Positions 51,482 through 60,874 of a stretch of 64,000 nucleotides of DNA are shown here, piece by piece. Position 1 is the stretch's first letter. Each line of letters starts with the position of its first letter. The position numbers and the translations under genes were made by a program. This DNA comes from Hyphomicrobiales bacterium (GTDB lineage: Bacteria > Pseudomonadota > Alphaproteobacteria > Rhizobiales > Aestuariivirgaceae), in contig JANYLQ010000029.1 in assembly GCA_025363755.1 (NCBI GenBank), forward strand, positions 62,001-126,000, written 5' to 3'. Under the pieces are notes generated by a model, which was not told where the DNA came from, did not search any database, and saw only the letters and a list, made by a program, of their open reading frames with translations.

Positions 51482-52440
51482 GAAGCAATCGCCTTCATGT
51501 TCAGCGGATAGTGGCACAGCACTTCAAGGGCCGGATCAGGCGGTGTCGTGTGGCAGAGTTCCGTCGCATAAGAACAGCGCGGTGCAAACAGGCAACCCTT
51601 TGGCCTATTGAATTGACCCGGCACTACACCCGGAATGGAAGGCAAGGTGCGGCCCTTGGCACGTTCGGGAAGCGAAGCTAGCAAAGCCTCAGTGTAGGGG
51701 TGATGCGGTTTGGCAAAAAGCTCTGCCACCTCCTGCTCTTCAACTTTTTGCCCCGCATAATGCACACTCACGCGCTTGGCGGTTTCAGCGACCACACCCA
51801 TGGAGTGCGTGATCAACACCATGGCCATTCCGGTTTCGCGTTGCAGTTTTGAAAGAAGATCAAGGATTTGTGCTTGAATTGTCACATCCAGCGCCGTTGT
51901 TGGCTCATCGGCGATCAGTAATTTTGGATTGCAAGAAATGGCCATGGCGATCATGACGCGTTGGTTCATGCCGCCCGACATTTGATGAGGAAAATTCGAG
52001 AGCCGTTCTTCTGGAGAAGGAATGCCAACGAGACTTAGCAATTCCACGGCGCGATTCTGCCGAGCAGCCTTGTCCAATCCCAAATGGATTTTCAAAGTTT
52101 CCTTCAATTGAAAACCAATTGTAAAACAGGGATTGAGGCTTGTGGCCGGCTCTTGAAAAATCATCGCAATGTCTTTGCCAATGATTTTTCGACGTTGTTT
52201 TATATCCATGCCCAGCAAATCATGACCTTCGAATTCTAATATATCAGCGCTCACTTTTGCTGTATGCGGCAGCAGCCCCATGACAGCCAGCATCGCCACC
52301 GATTTTCCAGATCCTGATTCACCCACAATGGCGTGAACTTGGGCAGGCTCGATGGACAATGACACACGGTCAACCGCCTTGAACCAACCATTGCTGGTTT
52401 TAAATTCTACTGTCAGGTTTTTAATATTGAGCAGAGCCAT
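51478..52440 (-). CDS. dppD: Dipeptide ABC importer ATPase DppD
   Basis: 320 residues. Walker [37 protein letters not shown], signature [15 protein letters not shown], Walker [17 protein letters not shown], and C-terminal [15 protein letters not shown]. Pairs with DppF to energise uptake. Four bases after dppC. Confidence 0.92.
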   Translation of the reverse strand: MALLNIKNLTVEFKTSNGWFKAVDRVSLSIEPAQVHAIVGESGSGKSVAMLAVMGLLPHTAKVSADILEFEGHDLLGMDIKQRRKIIGKDIAMIFQEPATSLNPCFTIGFQLKETLKIHLGLDKAARQNRAVELLSLVGIPSPEERLSNFPHQMSGGMNQRVMIAMAISCNPKLLIADEPTTALDVTIQAQILDLLSKLQRETGMAMVLITHSMGVVAETAKRVSVHYAGQKVEEQEVAELFAKPHHPYTEALLASLPERAKGRTLPSIPGVVPGQFNRPKGCLFAPRCSYATELCHTTPPDPALEVLCHYPLNMKAIAS

Positions 52441-52444
52441 CGCT

Positions 52445-53338
52445 TCAACTCTTTCTCAACCGTGGGTCAAGCGCATCGCGCAGGCCGTCACCCATCAGGT
52501 TGATGGCCATCACCGTAATCAAAATGCAAAGGCCCGGAAGTGCCATGACCCAGGGATGAGATTGCATCAGGTCACGCGTATCAGCCAACATCGCGCCCCA
52601 TTCGGGTGTGGGTGGCTGCGCGCCAAGGCCTAGGAAGCCTAAGCCCGATGCTTCCAATATCGCATCGGATATTCCGAGAGCGGCTTGCACGATCAGTGGT
52701 GCTGTGCAGTTTGGTAAAACTGTGACCAACATCAAACGCAATTTTCCAACACCTGAAACTTTTGCAGCCGTCACATAATCTTTTGAAAGTTCAGCAATGG
52801 CAGAAGCGCGCAACAGGCGAACATAGCGTGGCAAATAAACAATTGTGATGGCAATGACCGTGTTCAAAAGGCTTGGGCCAGTGACAGCGATGATGAGGAT
52901 TTCCAAAACCAGTGACGGAATAGCCATGATTAAATCCATCACACGGATGATGATCACATCAACAATGCCGCCATAAAATGCACTGGCTAATCCTAAGATC
53001 ACACCTAAAACCATTGACACAAGCATGACTGACAAGCCGATGAACAATGAAATGCGCGCGCCATACATCAGCCTCGAGGTCATATCTCGGCCCACCGCAT
53101 CGGTGCCGAGCCAGTATTTTGAATCCGCACCGTGAATCCAGAAAGGTGGAAGCTTGGTTTCCCCTTTAAATTGTTCTAAAGGATTATAGGGGGCCAACAA
53201 TGGCGCGAACACTGCGATGAACACAATCGCTAACACCACATAAAACCCAATCACAGCACCACGATTTTCGGAAAAGCTGTTCCAGAACGAGGCAAACGCG
53301 CCTCTTGATTTTGGCGTCGTAATTGTTTCACTTACCAT
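52445..53338 (-). CDS. dppC: Dipeptide ABC importer permease DppC
   Basis: 297 residues with six helices, APLLAPYNPLEQF after the first, GTDAVGRDMTSRLMYGARIS (family hallmark) and LGLGAQPPTPEWGAML at the C-terminal end. ATG at 53338 (MVSETITTP) overlaps the dppB end by 11 bases. Confidence 0.92.
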   Translation of the reverse strand: MVSETITTPKSRGAFASFWNSFSENRGAVIGFYVVLAIVFIAVFAPLLAPYNPLEQFKGETKLPPFWIHGADSKYWLGTDAVGRDMTSRLMYGARISLFIGLSVMLVSMVLGVILGLASAFYGGIVDVIIIRVMDLIMAIPSLVLEILIIAVTGPSLLNTVIAITIVYLPRYVRLLRASAIAELSKDYVTAAKVSGVGKLRLMLVTVLPNCTAPLIVQAALGISDAILEASGLGFLGLGAQPPTPEWGAMLADTRDLMQSHPWVMALPGLCILITVMAINLMGDGLRDALDPRLRKS

Positions 53339-54341
53339 AGCGAATTCTCGGGTTGATGGTGGCATAAGTCAGATCGACCAGAACGTTCACAATGATCACA
53401 ATTGTTGCAATCAGCAAGATTCCGCCCTGCAAGGCTGGATAATCACGGCGCGCTATCGATTCCGTCAACCAATGACCGACACCGGGCCATGAAAAAATAT
53501 TTTCAGTCAGCACTGCACCAGCCAGCAAAGTGCCGACTTGCAATCCGATTGAGGTGATCACTGGAATAAGTGCATTGCGCAAGGCGTGAATACCGATCAC
53601 ACGATATGTTGATAGACCTTTAGCGCGAGCGGTGCGCACATAGTCTTCTTCTAAAACTTCGAGCATGGCTGAGCGTGTCATGCGCGCTATGACGGCCATG
53701 GGAATCGTGCCCAAAACAATTGACGGCAAAATCAGATGGCGCAACACATCGGCGAATGCGCCTTTCTGGCCAGAGATCAAAGAGTCGATGGTGGCAAAGC
53801 CTGTGACTGCCGGGTAGAAATATTTGATCAAATCTGTACGGCCTGAAACAGGTGTGAGATGCAGGGTGTTTGACATGAACAATACAAGGATCAACCCCCA
53901 CCAGAAAATCGGCATGGAATAGCCCGTAAGCGCTATGCCCATCAGTGATTGATCATAAACGCTGCCGCGCTTTGATGCGGCGAAAACGCCTGCGGGTATA
54001 CCAAGGCCTGCGGCAATCAACATGGCAAAAAATGAAAGTTCAATAGTGGCGGGAAACAGCGTTAGAAACTCGTGGAGAACGGGTGTTTTGGAAATAACAG
54101 AAATTCCGAAATCGCCATGAAAAATGCCCCAGACATAATCGCCGAACTGTTTCCAAATGGGTTGATCCAACCCCATTTCATGGCGCAGCATTTCGAGGCG
54201 CTCCGGAGAAATGCCGCGTTCGCCGCGGCGTACTTCGATTGGGTCACCTGGAACCAATCTGATCATTAAGAATGTAATAAACATCAGCGCCACAAATGTT
54301 GGCACTGTTAAAAGCAAACGTTTAAAAAGAAATTTGATCAT
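53328..54341 (-). CDS. dppB: Dipeptide ABC importer permease DppB
   Basis: 337 residues, six helices, N-terminal FLKRLLLTVPTFVAL-like start and MIRLVPGDPIEVRRGERGIS; EEDYVRTARAKGLSTYRVIG is the EAA loop. Its start lies just beyond the dppA-dppB hairpin, so expression may be reduced relative to dppA. Confidence 0.92.
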   Translation of the reverse strand: MIKFLFKRLLLTVPTFVALMFITFLMIRLVPGDPIEVRRGERGISPERLEMLRHEMGLDQPIWKQFGDYVWGIFHGDFGISVISKTPVLHEFLTLFPATIELSFFAMLIAAGLGIPAGVFAASKRGSVYDQSLMGIALTGYSMPIFWWGLILVLFMSNTLHLTPVSGRTDLIKYFYPAVTGFATIDSLISGQKGAFADVLRHLILPSIVLGTIPMAVIARMTRSAMLEVLEEDYVRTARAKGLSTYRVIGIHALRNALIPVITSIGLQVGTLLAGAVLTENIFSWPGVGHWLTESIARRDYPALQGGILLIATIVIIVNVLVDLTYATINPRIRYGK

Positions 54342-54348
54342 GGAAAAA

Positions 54349-54370
54349 AGGGGCGGATTGCTCCGCCCCT
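54349..54370 (-). terminator. Attenuator-like hairpin between dppA and dppB
   Basis: AGGGGCGGA at 54349-54357 pairs perfectly with TCCGCCCCT at 54362-54370 around a four-base loop. On the minus strand it is followed by a run of T just before the dppB ATG. This is the form of an intrinsic terminator and would let the binding protein be made in excess over the membrane parts. Confidence 0.75.
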
Positions 54371-54378
54371 CTCAATGC

Positions 54379-55977
54379 TTATTCAGCTACATCCACGCCC
54401 ACAAACACATGTGAGCCAAGTGGGCTGACCTTATAGCCTGACACTTTTTTGCTCACAGGTTCAAACACTGTGGAGTGGGCAATGTTGAGCCAAGGAACTT
54501 CATCGGCAACAATAACCTGCGCGTCCATATAGAGTTTGGTGCGCTCTGCCGGATCAGCACTTGCAGCGGCTTTTGAAATGTCCTCTTGGAACTTGGTATT
54601 GCACCATTTTGGAATGTTATTGCCATTTGGTTTGCCTTCTTTGTTGCAGCCCAAAAGCACCGCCAAGAAATTGTCTGGATCGCCATTGTCACCCGTCCAA
54701 CCGAGGAACGCCATCTGGTGTTCACCAGCTTGGGCACGCTTGCGATATTCACCCCACTCATAGGAAACGAGCTTGGCGTGAATGCCAACTTTTTCAAGAT
54801 CAGCTTGTACCATTTCGCCCATGCGCTTGGCATTCGGGTTATAAGGGCGCTGCACTGGCATCCACCAAAGATCAGTGTCGAGTGAGGTGATGCCGGCGGC
54901 CTTCAACATTTCTGCTGCTTTGGCTGGATCGTAAGGAATGTCCTTCACATCATTGTTGTATGACCACATGGTTGGCGGAATTGGGTTCTTGGCCTTTTGG
55001 CCAGCACCTTGGTAAACTTCCTTCAGGATCGCATCACGGTCGATCGCCATGGCGATGGCTTTGCGCACTTCCACTTTGTCAAATGGCGGCTTTTGCGCGT
55101 TCATTGCCATATAGCCAATGTTGAGGCCCGCTTGCGACATCAGGTTGATCGTGTCGTCCTTGCCCATGGCTTCAAGATCAGCAGGGTTTGGCACGTTCAT
55201 GATTTGGCATTCGCCAGCTTTCATCTTGGCATAGCGCGCTGTTGCATCTGGCGTGATGGCATAGATCAGATCATCAATCTTTTGCTTACCGCCCCAATAA
55301 TCTGGGTTTGCCTTAAAGCGGATCACCGCGTCTTTTTGATAATCCACAAAGCTGAATGCACCCGTGCCCACTGGAATTTGGTCAAACTGTTCGGGCGTGC
55401 CCTTCTTCATCAGGAAGTCAGCATATTCAGCAGATTGAATGGTTGCAAAATCCATTGAAAGGTTGGCCAAGATTGGCGCATTTGGTGTTTTCAATTTCAT
55501 CACAACAGTCATCGGATCTGGCGCTTCGATAGAGGCGAGCAAATCTGGCATGCCCATGTCGTTGAAATAATCGAAGGCTCCACCTGATACTTTGTGGAAG
55601 GGATGATCATCTTTCCATTGGCGGTTAAATGAGAACAACACGTCATCAGCGTTAAATTCGCGCGTTGGCGTGAAGCCGTTTACGCCGGAATGAAATTTAA
55701 CGCCCTTGCGCAAATGGAATGTGATGGTGAGGCCATCAGCCGATACTTCATATTTCTCAGCAAGGCCTGGCTCCACTTGCGTTGTACCGGGCGTGAATTG
55801 CACAAGCTGATTATAAACCGGACGCGCGGCATCAAGCGATGTGCCCGTGGTGTTCATGGCGGGCGTGAAATTTTCAGGCGAGCCTTCCGAGCAATAGACC
55901 AATGATTTAGCTTCAGCCGTGCTGCCAAGAATGGTTCCCAACAACAACACCGCGCCGAATAGTTTCAACGTTTTCAT
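54379..55977 (-). CDS. dppA: Dipeptide ABC importer substrate-binding protein DppA
   Basis: 532-residue precursor, family 5 solute-binding protein. Signal peptide to about residue 23 (ILGSTAEA). Motifs: SLVYCSEGSPENFTPAM, GLAEKYEVSADGLTITFHLR, and FHSGVNGFTPTREFNADDVL. C-terminal PVSKKVSGYKVSPLGSHVF is typical of DppA. ATG at 55977 has GGGAG upstream. First gene of dppABCDF; some members bind haem or other peptides, so ligand range is not fixed. Confidence 0.92.
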   Translation of the reverse strand: MKTLKLFGAVLLLGTILGSTAEAKSLVYCSEGSPENFTPAMNTTGTSLDAARPVYNQLVQFTPGTTQVEPGLAEKYEVSADGLTITFHLRKGVKFHSGVNGFTPTREFNADDVLFSFNRQWKDDHPFHKVSGGAFDYFNDMGMPDLLASIEAPDPMTVVMKLKTPNAPILANLSMDFATIQSAEYADFLMKKGTPEQFDQIPVGTGAFSFVDYQKDAVIRFKANPDYWGGKQKIDDLIYAITPDATARYAKMKAGECQIMNVPNPADLEAMGKDDTINLMSQAGLNIGYMAMNAQKPPFDKVEVRKAIAMAIDRDAILKEVYQGAGQKAKNPIPPTMWSYNNDVKDIPYDPAKAAEMLKAAGITSLDTDLWWMPVQRPYNPNAKRMGEMVQADLEKVGIHAKLVSYEWGEYRKRAQAGEHQMAFLGWTGDNGDPDNFLAVLLGCNKEGKPNGNNIPKWCNTKFQEDISKAAASADPAERTKLYMDAQVIVADEVPWLNIAHSTVFEPVSKKVSGYKVSPLGSHVFVGVDVAE

Positions 55978-56145
55978 GTTTTTCTCCCTGAATATTCTTC
56001 GCCCAAGATGGGCACCGGAGATAGTAAAGCACTGTTTGTTCAGTTGGTCAAAACTTGGTTTTTGGTGGGGGGTGGGGTTTGGGATTGCGGTGGCACTCCA
56101 CCTGATCGTGGCTGCACCTCGACGCGCGGTAAGGCCCCTCACCCT

Positions 56146-56181
56146 CCCATTCACCGACGCGAAGACGCTTTGGTGAATGGG
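56146..56181. repeat. Intergenic hairpin repeat upstream of dppA
   Basis: CCCATTCACC at 56146-56155 and GGTGAATGGG at 56172-56181 form a perfect 10-bp inverted repeat within a G/C-rich stretch unlike the neighbouring genes. It lies in the 448-base gene-free span 55978-56425, together with the larger inverted repeat at 56288-56420. Confidence 0.5.
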
Positions 56182-56287
56182 CCCTTTCCGGCTGCTGCGC
56201 AGCGCTCGTAAGAACTCGCCCCTCTCCCCTACGGCGCGAGGGAATTAATAAATACGGTGACACCCCACTTAATTTAGATATGAGCAC

Positions 56288-56420
56288 GTGGCTAGGGACC
56301 TCATCCCCGGCTTTGCCGGACCTTCTCCAAAGGAGAAAGGTGAAGTTTGGCATCGAGTTCCATTTTGCGCTTCTCCTTTGGAGAAGCTGTCACGAAGTGA
56401 CTGATGAGGTCCCTAACCGC
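56288..56420. repeat. Long inverted-repeat intergenic element
   Basis: Outer arms of 18 bases, GTGGCTAGGGACCTCATC at 56288-56305 and GATGAGGTCCCTAACCGC at 56403-56420, match as reverse complements with about two changes. Inside are two hairpins, CTTCTCCAAAGGAGAA around 56322-56337 and CTTCTCCTTTGGAGAAG around 56370-56386. About 130 bases in all, no coding content: a palindromic MITE-like unit resembling those scattered in rhizobial genomes. It lies just beyond the scoB stop and upstream of dppA. Confidence 0.6.
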
Positions 56421-56425
56421 ACACT

Positions 56426-57055
56426 CTAGTTTACAATATTCGCCTCAGTCGCCGCGCGTAATTCGGCTTCGGTTACGCCATCGGCCAGTTCCACAATCTT
56501 CAAACCACCGGGCACCACGTCGAGGACGCCTAAGTTTGAGATGATGCGGTCGACTACGGCTTTACCGGTGAGTGGCAAGGAACAGGATTTGAGAACTTTG
56601 CTTTCGCCTGCTTTGTTGGTGTGATCCATGACCACAACAACGCGGCCAACGCCTGCCACCAAATCCATCGCGCCACCCATGCCCTTGACCAGTTTGCCAG
56701 GGATCATCCAATTGGCGAGGTCGCCGTTTTCGGCCACTTCCATGGCACCCAAAATGGCCATGGCAATTTTGCCACCGCGGATCATCGCGAAGCTCTGCGA
56801 GGAGTCAAAAAATGCAGTTTGCGGAAGTTCGGTTACGGTTTGTTTTCCGGCGTTGATGAGATCAGCATCTTCTTCGCCTTCGAACGGAAATGGACCCATG
56901 CCCAGCATGCCGTTTTCGGATTGTAGGGTGACTTCAACACCTTTTGGAATATAATTGGCAACAAGGGTTGGAATGCCGATGCCCAAATTTACATACCAGC
57001 CATCTTGCAACTCTTGTGCGGCGCGTGCCGCCATTTGATTACGGTCCCAAGCCAT
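56426..57055 (-). CDS. scoB: 3-oxoacid CoA-transferase subunit B
   Basis: 209 residues. Start [32 protein letters not shown], the catalytic Glu in LQSENGMLGMGPFP, and GGAMDLVAGV. With ScoA it moves CoA from succinyl-CoA to acetoacetate, giving acetoacetyl-CoA. Overlaps scoA by one base. Final gene of the operon with BKACE and the ABC importer. Confidence 0.92.
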   Translation of the reverse strand: MAWDRNQMAARAAQELQDGWYVNLGIGIPTLVANYIPKGVEVTLQSENGMLGMGPFPFEGEEDADLINAGKQTVTELPQTAFFDSSQSFAMIRGGKIAMAILGAMEVAENGDLANWMIPGKLVKGMGGAMDLVAGVGRVVVVMDHTNKAGESKVLKSCSLPLTGKAVVDRIISNLGVLDVVPGGLKIVELADGVTEAELRAATEANIVN

Positions 57056-57759
57056 TATGAGGCCTCTCTTTTTCTGGTGGTTCTCTGCTCGATGCGTTTT
57101 TCGTGTTCGCCTTGGATGATCCGGTGCACATAGATGCCGGGCGTGTGGATGGTGTCGGGATCAAGCGATCCTAGTGGCACAATCTCTTCGACTTCAGCCA
57201 CGCAAATTTTGCCGCAGGTTGCGGCGGGTGGGTTGAAATTGCGTGCGGTTTTGCGGAACACCAGATTGCCTGATGGATCAGCTTTCCACGCTTTGACGAT
57301 TGATAGGTCAGCTACAATGCCGCGCTCTAAAATATAAGTCTCTCCATTAAAGTCTTTATGCTCTTTGCCTTCGGCGATGATCGTTCCCACACCAGTTTTG
57401 GTGTAGAAGCCCGGAATGCCAGCGCCACCTGCGCGCATGCGTTCGGCCAAAGTTCCTTGGGGATTGAATTCCACTTCCAATTCCTTCGACAAAAACTGGC
57501 GCATGAATTCAGCATTTTCGCCAACATAAGACGACATCATTTTTTTAATCTGCCGCGTATCGAGCAATTGGCCCAAACCAAAGCCATCAACTCCGCAATT
57601 GTTCGACGCGACGGTGAGATCTTTTGTGCCTGTTTTTTTTATGGCTGCGATCAGCAATTCCGGAATTCCGCAAAGGCCAAAGCCGCCTGCCGCTATCAGC
57701 ATGCCGTCAAATAATATTCCTTCGAGTGCTGCATCAGCATCTTTAAAAACCTTCTTCAT
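57055..57759 (-). CDS. scoA: 3-oxoacid CoA-transferase subunit A
   Basis: 234 residues. [19 protein letters not shown] is the CoA-transferase glycine motif; [18 protein letters not shown] and [16 protein letters not shown] follow. Pairs with ScoB. ATG at 57759 has AAGGAG five bases upstream. Ten bases after the BKACE gene, whose acetoacetate product it would activate. Confidence 0.92.
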   Translation of the reverse strand: MKKVFKDADAALEGILFDGMLIAAGGFGLCGIPELLIAAIKKTGTKDLTVASNNCGVDGFGLGQLLDTRQIKKMMSSYVGENAEFMRQFLSKELEVEFNPQGTLAERMRAGGAGIPGFYTKTGVGTIIAEGKEHKDFNGETYILERGIVADLSIVKAWKADPSGNLVFRKTARNFNPPAATCGKICVAEVEEIVPLGSLDPDTIHTPGIYVHRIIQGEHEKRIEQRTTRKREAS

Positions 57760-57769
57760 CACTACTCCT

Positions 57770-58600
57770 TTACGCTGCGCGCAGGCCGAGAATTTGGCGG
57801 GCTTGTTTCCAACTTGCAACGGGGCGATTGTTCCGATTGCAAATTTCAACAGCCCGTTTCACCAAGGCAGCGTTAGAAGGGGCCAGCGTGTTTTTGTCAA
57901 GCCGCACATTATCCTCCATACCCGTTCGTGTGTGGCCGCCTTTGGCGATGGCCCATTCATTGATCACCAACTGAGCGGGGCCAATCCCTGCCGCACACCA
58001 CTGCGCATCAGGGCTCAAGCGTTTTAAAGTTTCGATATAGAAATCGAAAATGCGTTCGTCTGCCGGCATGGCGTTTTTGACGCCCATCACGAACTGGACA
58101 TAAAGCGGGCCTTTTAAACGACCATCTTTGGCCATGCCGGTGGCCTGAACTATATGTGATAAATCAAAGGCTTCTATCTCTGGCTTCACATTATAGGTGA
58201 GCATTTCTGAGGCCAGCCAATCCACAAGGTCTGGCGGATTTTCATAAACGCGCGTGGGGAAATTATTGGAGCCAACAGAGAGTGACGCCATATCAGGGCG
58301 AAGTTGCAACATGCCACCGCGAGCTTGGCCAGCACCTGACCTGCCACCGGTAGAAAGTTGGACTACCATACCCGTACAGTATTTTTCGATACCCTGTTTG
58401 AGGCGCGCGAAGCGTTCGGGATCGGAAGTTGGTTTGCCTTCATCATCGCGCACGTGACAATGTACAATGCTGGCACCGGCTTCGAAAGCTTCGTGAGTGC
58501 TTTCGATCTGTTCGGCAATGGAGATCGGAACGGCTGGGTTGTTTTCCTTGGTGGGAAGTGAGCCGGTAATTGCAACGCAAATAATACAAGGGTCAGTCAT
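57770..58600 (-). CDS. Beta-keto acid cleavage enzyme (BKACE, DUF849)
   Basis: 276 residues, TIM barrel. Zinc-ligand motif [16 protein letters not shown], then [33 protein letters not shown] and [25 protein letters not shown] enzymes cleave a beta-keto acid with acetyl-CoA to acetoacetate plus a new CoA ester. Substrates vary (3-keto-5-aminohexanoate, dehydrocarnitine and others); specificity cannot be read here. Placed between the ABC importer and scoAB, so it probably acts on a compound derived from the imported substrate. Confidence 0.9.
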   Translation of the reverse strand: MTDPCIICVAITGSLPTKENNPAVPISIAEQIESTHEAFEAGASIVHCHVRDDEGKPTSDPERFARLKQGIEKYCTGMVVQLSTGGRSGAGQARGGMLQLRPDMASLSVGSNNFPTRVYENPPDLVDWLASEMLTYNVKPEIEAFDLSHIVQATGMAKDGRLKGPLYVQFVMGVKNAMPADERIFDFYIETLKRLSPDAQWCAAGIGPAQLVINEWAIAKGGHTRTGMEDNVRLDKNTLAPSNAALVKRAVEICNRNNRPVASWKQARQILGLRAA

Positions 58601-58606
58601 AGGTTA

Positions 58607-59677
58607 CTAGCGTAGACGTGTCCCATTGCTGGCGTCAAACACAAAGAGGTTTTCTTTGGCAAATGCAACGCCTGCTATTTCACCCGGTTTTGCCGTGAAA
58701 TCTTTGGCAGCTTTGACGGCTACGAAATCTTTATCGACTTTGATCGTAACTAGCGTGTGATCACCAATAAGTTCTGTTGTGTAGACCATACCTTTGATTG
58801 CACCCTTTGCGGGAGCAACGATACTGCAATCTTCTGGGCGCACACCAAGAACTGCGGAAGCAATTTTGCCTTTGACTGGTGTTTTAATTTTAGCGTCATG
58901 TGCCATGAAGGTGTCGCCATCCAGCGAACCCTTCACGATGTTCATGGGCGGTGAACCAATGAATTGCGCGACAAAGAGATTGGCGGGGTTGTTGTAAATT
59001 TCAGACGGTGATGCGAGTTGCTGTAACACGCCTCTTTCGAGAATTGCTACTCTGTGTGCAAGCGTCATAGCCTCAACTTGGTCATGGGTGACATAGATTG
59101 TGGTGATGCCAAGTGATTGCTGCATGAATTTGAGTTCGGCGCGCATGTGGCCGCGCAGCTTTGCATCCAAGTTAGAAAGTGGTTCATCCATCAGGAACAC
59201 TGAAGGCCTGCGAATGATGGCGCGGGCCAAGGCCACACGTTGGCGCTGGCCGCCGGAGAGTTCGCGAGGGTAACGATCCAGCAAGGTATCGAGCTGAACT
59301 TGCGCGGCAGATTCGCGGATGGCCACATCCATTTCGGCCTTATTCACTTTGCGCACTTTGAGCGGAAAGCCAATATTTTCGGCCACTGTCTTATGCGGAT
59401 AGAGCGCGTAGGATTGAAACACCATAGAGATGTCGCGGTATTTTGGCAGCACGTCTGTTACATCGCGTTCGCCGATGCGCACCCTGCCCTCTGTTGCCGT
59501 TTCGAGGCCAGATAGAATGCGCAGCGCCGTGGTTTTGCCCGAGCCTGATGCGCCCAGCAGAACGAGAAACTCACCGGGCTTTACGTCAAGATTCAACTCT
59601 TCGAGCACTTTTACAGCACCAAAAGATTTTTTGATTTTGTCAAAGGAAACTGTAACGCCGGTTTTTTCGCTTGCCAT
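58607..59677 (-). CDS. Sugar-type ABC importer ATPase (UgpC/MalK family)
   Basis: 356 residues. Walker A LLGASGSGKTTALRILSGL, Q-loop VFQSYALYPHKTV, signature LSGGQRQRVALARAI, Walker B VFLMDEPLSNLDAKLR, H-loop VTHDQVEAM, C-terminal OB-type domain. Seven bases before the BKACE start and 12 after the permease gene. Confidence 0.92.
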   Translation of the reverse strand: MASEKTGVTVSFDKIKKSFGAVKVLEELNLDVKPGEFLVLLGASGSGKTTALRILSGLETATEGRVRIGERDVTDVLPKYRDISMVFQSYALYPHKTVAENIGFPLKVRKVNKAEMDVAIRESAAQVQLDTLLDRYPRELSGGQRQRVALARAIIRRPSVFLMDEPLSNLDAKLRGHMRAELKFMQQSLGITTIYVTHDQVEAMTLAHRVAILERGVLQQLASPSEIYNNPANLFVAQFIGSPPMNIVKGSLDGDTFMAHDAKIKTPVKGKIASAVLGVRPEDCSIVAPAKGAIKGMVYTTELIGDHTLVTIKVDKDFVAVKAAKDFTAKPGEIAGVAFAKENLFVFDASNGTRLR

Positions 59678-59689
59678 GTAACTAACTCT

Positions 59690-60874
59690 CTACCCTTTAA
59701 CCGCGCCGAGCAACACGCCCTTGGCAATAAATCTTTGCAAGAAAATCGCCATGAAAATCACCGGAACGATCATGACCACGATAACCGCGCACATCTCCCA
59801 CCACAATGTGCCACGCTCGCCCGCGTTTTTGGCTGCAACCATGATGGGCAGGGTTTGGGCTTTGGAAGTGGAAAGGAATACTGCGAAAAGATATTCATTC
59901 CAATTGAGAATGAGCGTGAGCAAAGTTGTGGCCGCAAGACCTGGACGAGTGAGGGGCAGAACAATATCCCAGAAAATGCCAAACCGTGTTGAACCATCGA
60001 GCTGGGCGGATTCTTCAAGCTCAATCGGAAGGCCTGCGAAGAAATCATGCATCAGCCACACGACGATGGGAAGATTGGCCACGGCATAAATAATGATCAA
60101 AGCTAAGTGCGTGTCGAGCAGTCCAACGGCTTGATACATCATGTAAACTGGAATGATGACAACGATGGGCGGCAGGATGCGCTGAGAGATCATCCAAAAC
60201 AGAATGTCGTTATTGCCGACTGTTGCTATGAAATGTTTGCCTAAACTGCGGGCTAACAAAAAAAACAGGACTAATGCAACAGCTGAGGAAATGTACCAAG
60301 GAATACCAGCATAAATTGTTGTTACAATAACCACGATGCAAAGCACGACAAACATGATGATGTTGCCGAACTTTGGTTTGTATTGGATGCGGGCCAGCGC
60401 ATAGGCGGCCATGCTTCCGATGGTGACGCAGAGCAAAGTTGAACTTATGCCGATGACAATCGAGTTGGTGAAGGTTTGATAGATTTTGCAGATCTGCGGT
60501 TCCATGGGTGCGATGCGCACGATCGGCGATAGAACATAGATTACCGAATTATAAACCAGCAGAAAAAGCTGCCGCGCAATTGCATAGCCATCGCAGAATG
60601 GATCAGCGTTCACCATGGTGTGCCAAGCATCAAGCGTTGGGTGAAAATCAACAAAAGGGATGAAATACGGACCGCTGTTGACTGTATCGGCATCTTTGAA
60701 TGCGGTAATTACGACCCAATAGATTGGAAAAATCACAAAAGCCGACCAGAAGATCAACATGGAATAAGCCACAACTTTAGAAACTGGCGACATTTTGCCA
60801 ATCGCAGGCGCCTCAAACAGGCGCTCGAACAGACTGCGCTCGGTTTTTTCGAACTTGAAGGATGTGTCACTCAT
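59690..60874 (-). CDS. Sugar-type ABC importer permease, MalG-like with extra segments
   Basis: 394 residues, about 110 more than usual. EAA loop PIELEESAQLDGSTRFGIFW and FAGLPIELE mark it as MalG-like. Extra sequence: a long periplasmic loop after the first helix (about residues 70-125), and an inserted pair of hydrophobic helices around residues 175-220 (FVVLCIVVIVTTIYAGIPWY and AVALVLFFLLARSLG) between the helix with AAYALARI and ISQRILPP. ATG at 60874 overlaps the other permease's stop as ATGA. Confidence 0.88.
   Translation of the reverse strand: MSDTSFKFEKTERSLFERLFEAPAIGKMSPVSKVVAYSMLIFWSAFVIFPIYWVVITAFKDADTVNSGPYFIPFVDFHPTLDAWHTMVNADPFCDGYAIARQLFLLVYNSVIYVLSPIVRIAPMEPQICKIYQTFTNSIVIGISSTLLCVTIGSMAAYALARIQYKPKFGNIIMFVVLCIVVIVTTIYAGIPWYISSAVALVLFFLLARSLGKHFIATVGNNDILFWMISQRILPPIVVIIPVYMMYQAVGLLDTHLALIIIYAVANLPIVVWLMHDFFAGLPIELEESAQLDGSTRFGIFWDIVLPLTRPGLAATTLLTLILNWNEYLFAVFLSTSKAQTLPIMVAAKNAGERGTLWWEMCAVIVVMIVPVIFMAIFLQRFIAKGVLLGAVKG

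Noticed and set aside
54453-54890. Overlapping frames inside dppA on both strands, about 109-126 residues
   Set aside because: dppA is complete and family-like across this part; the alternative frames have no motifs.
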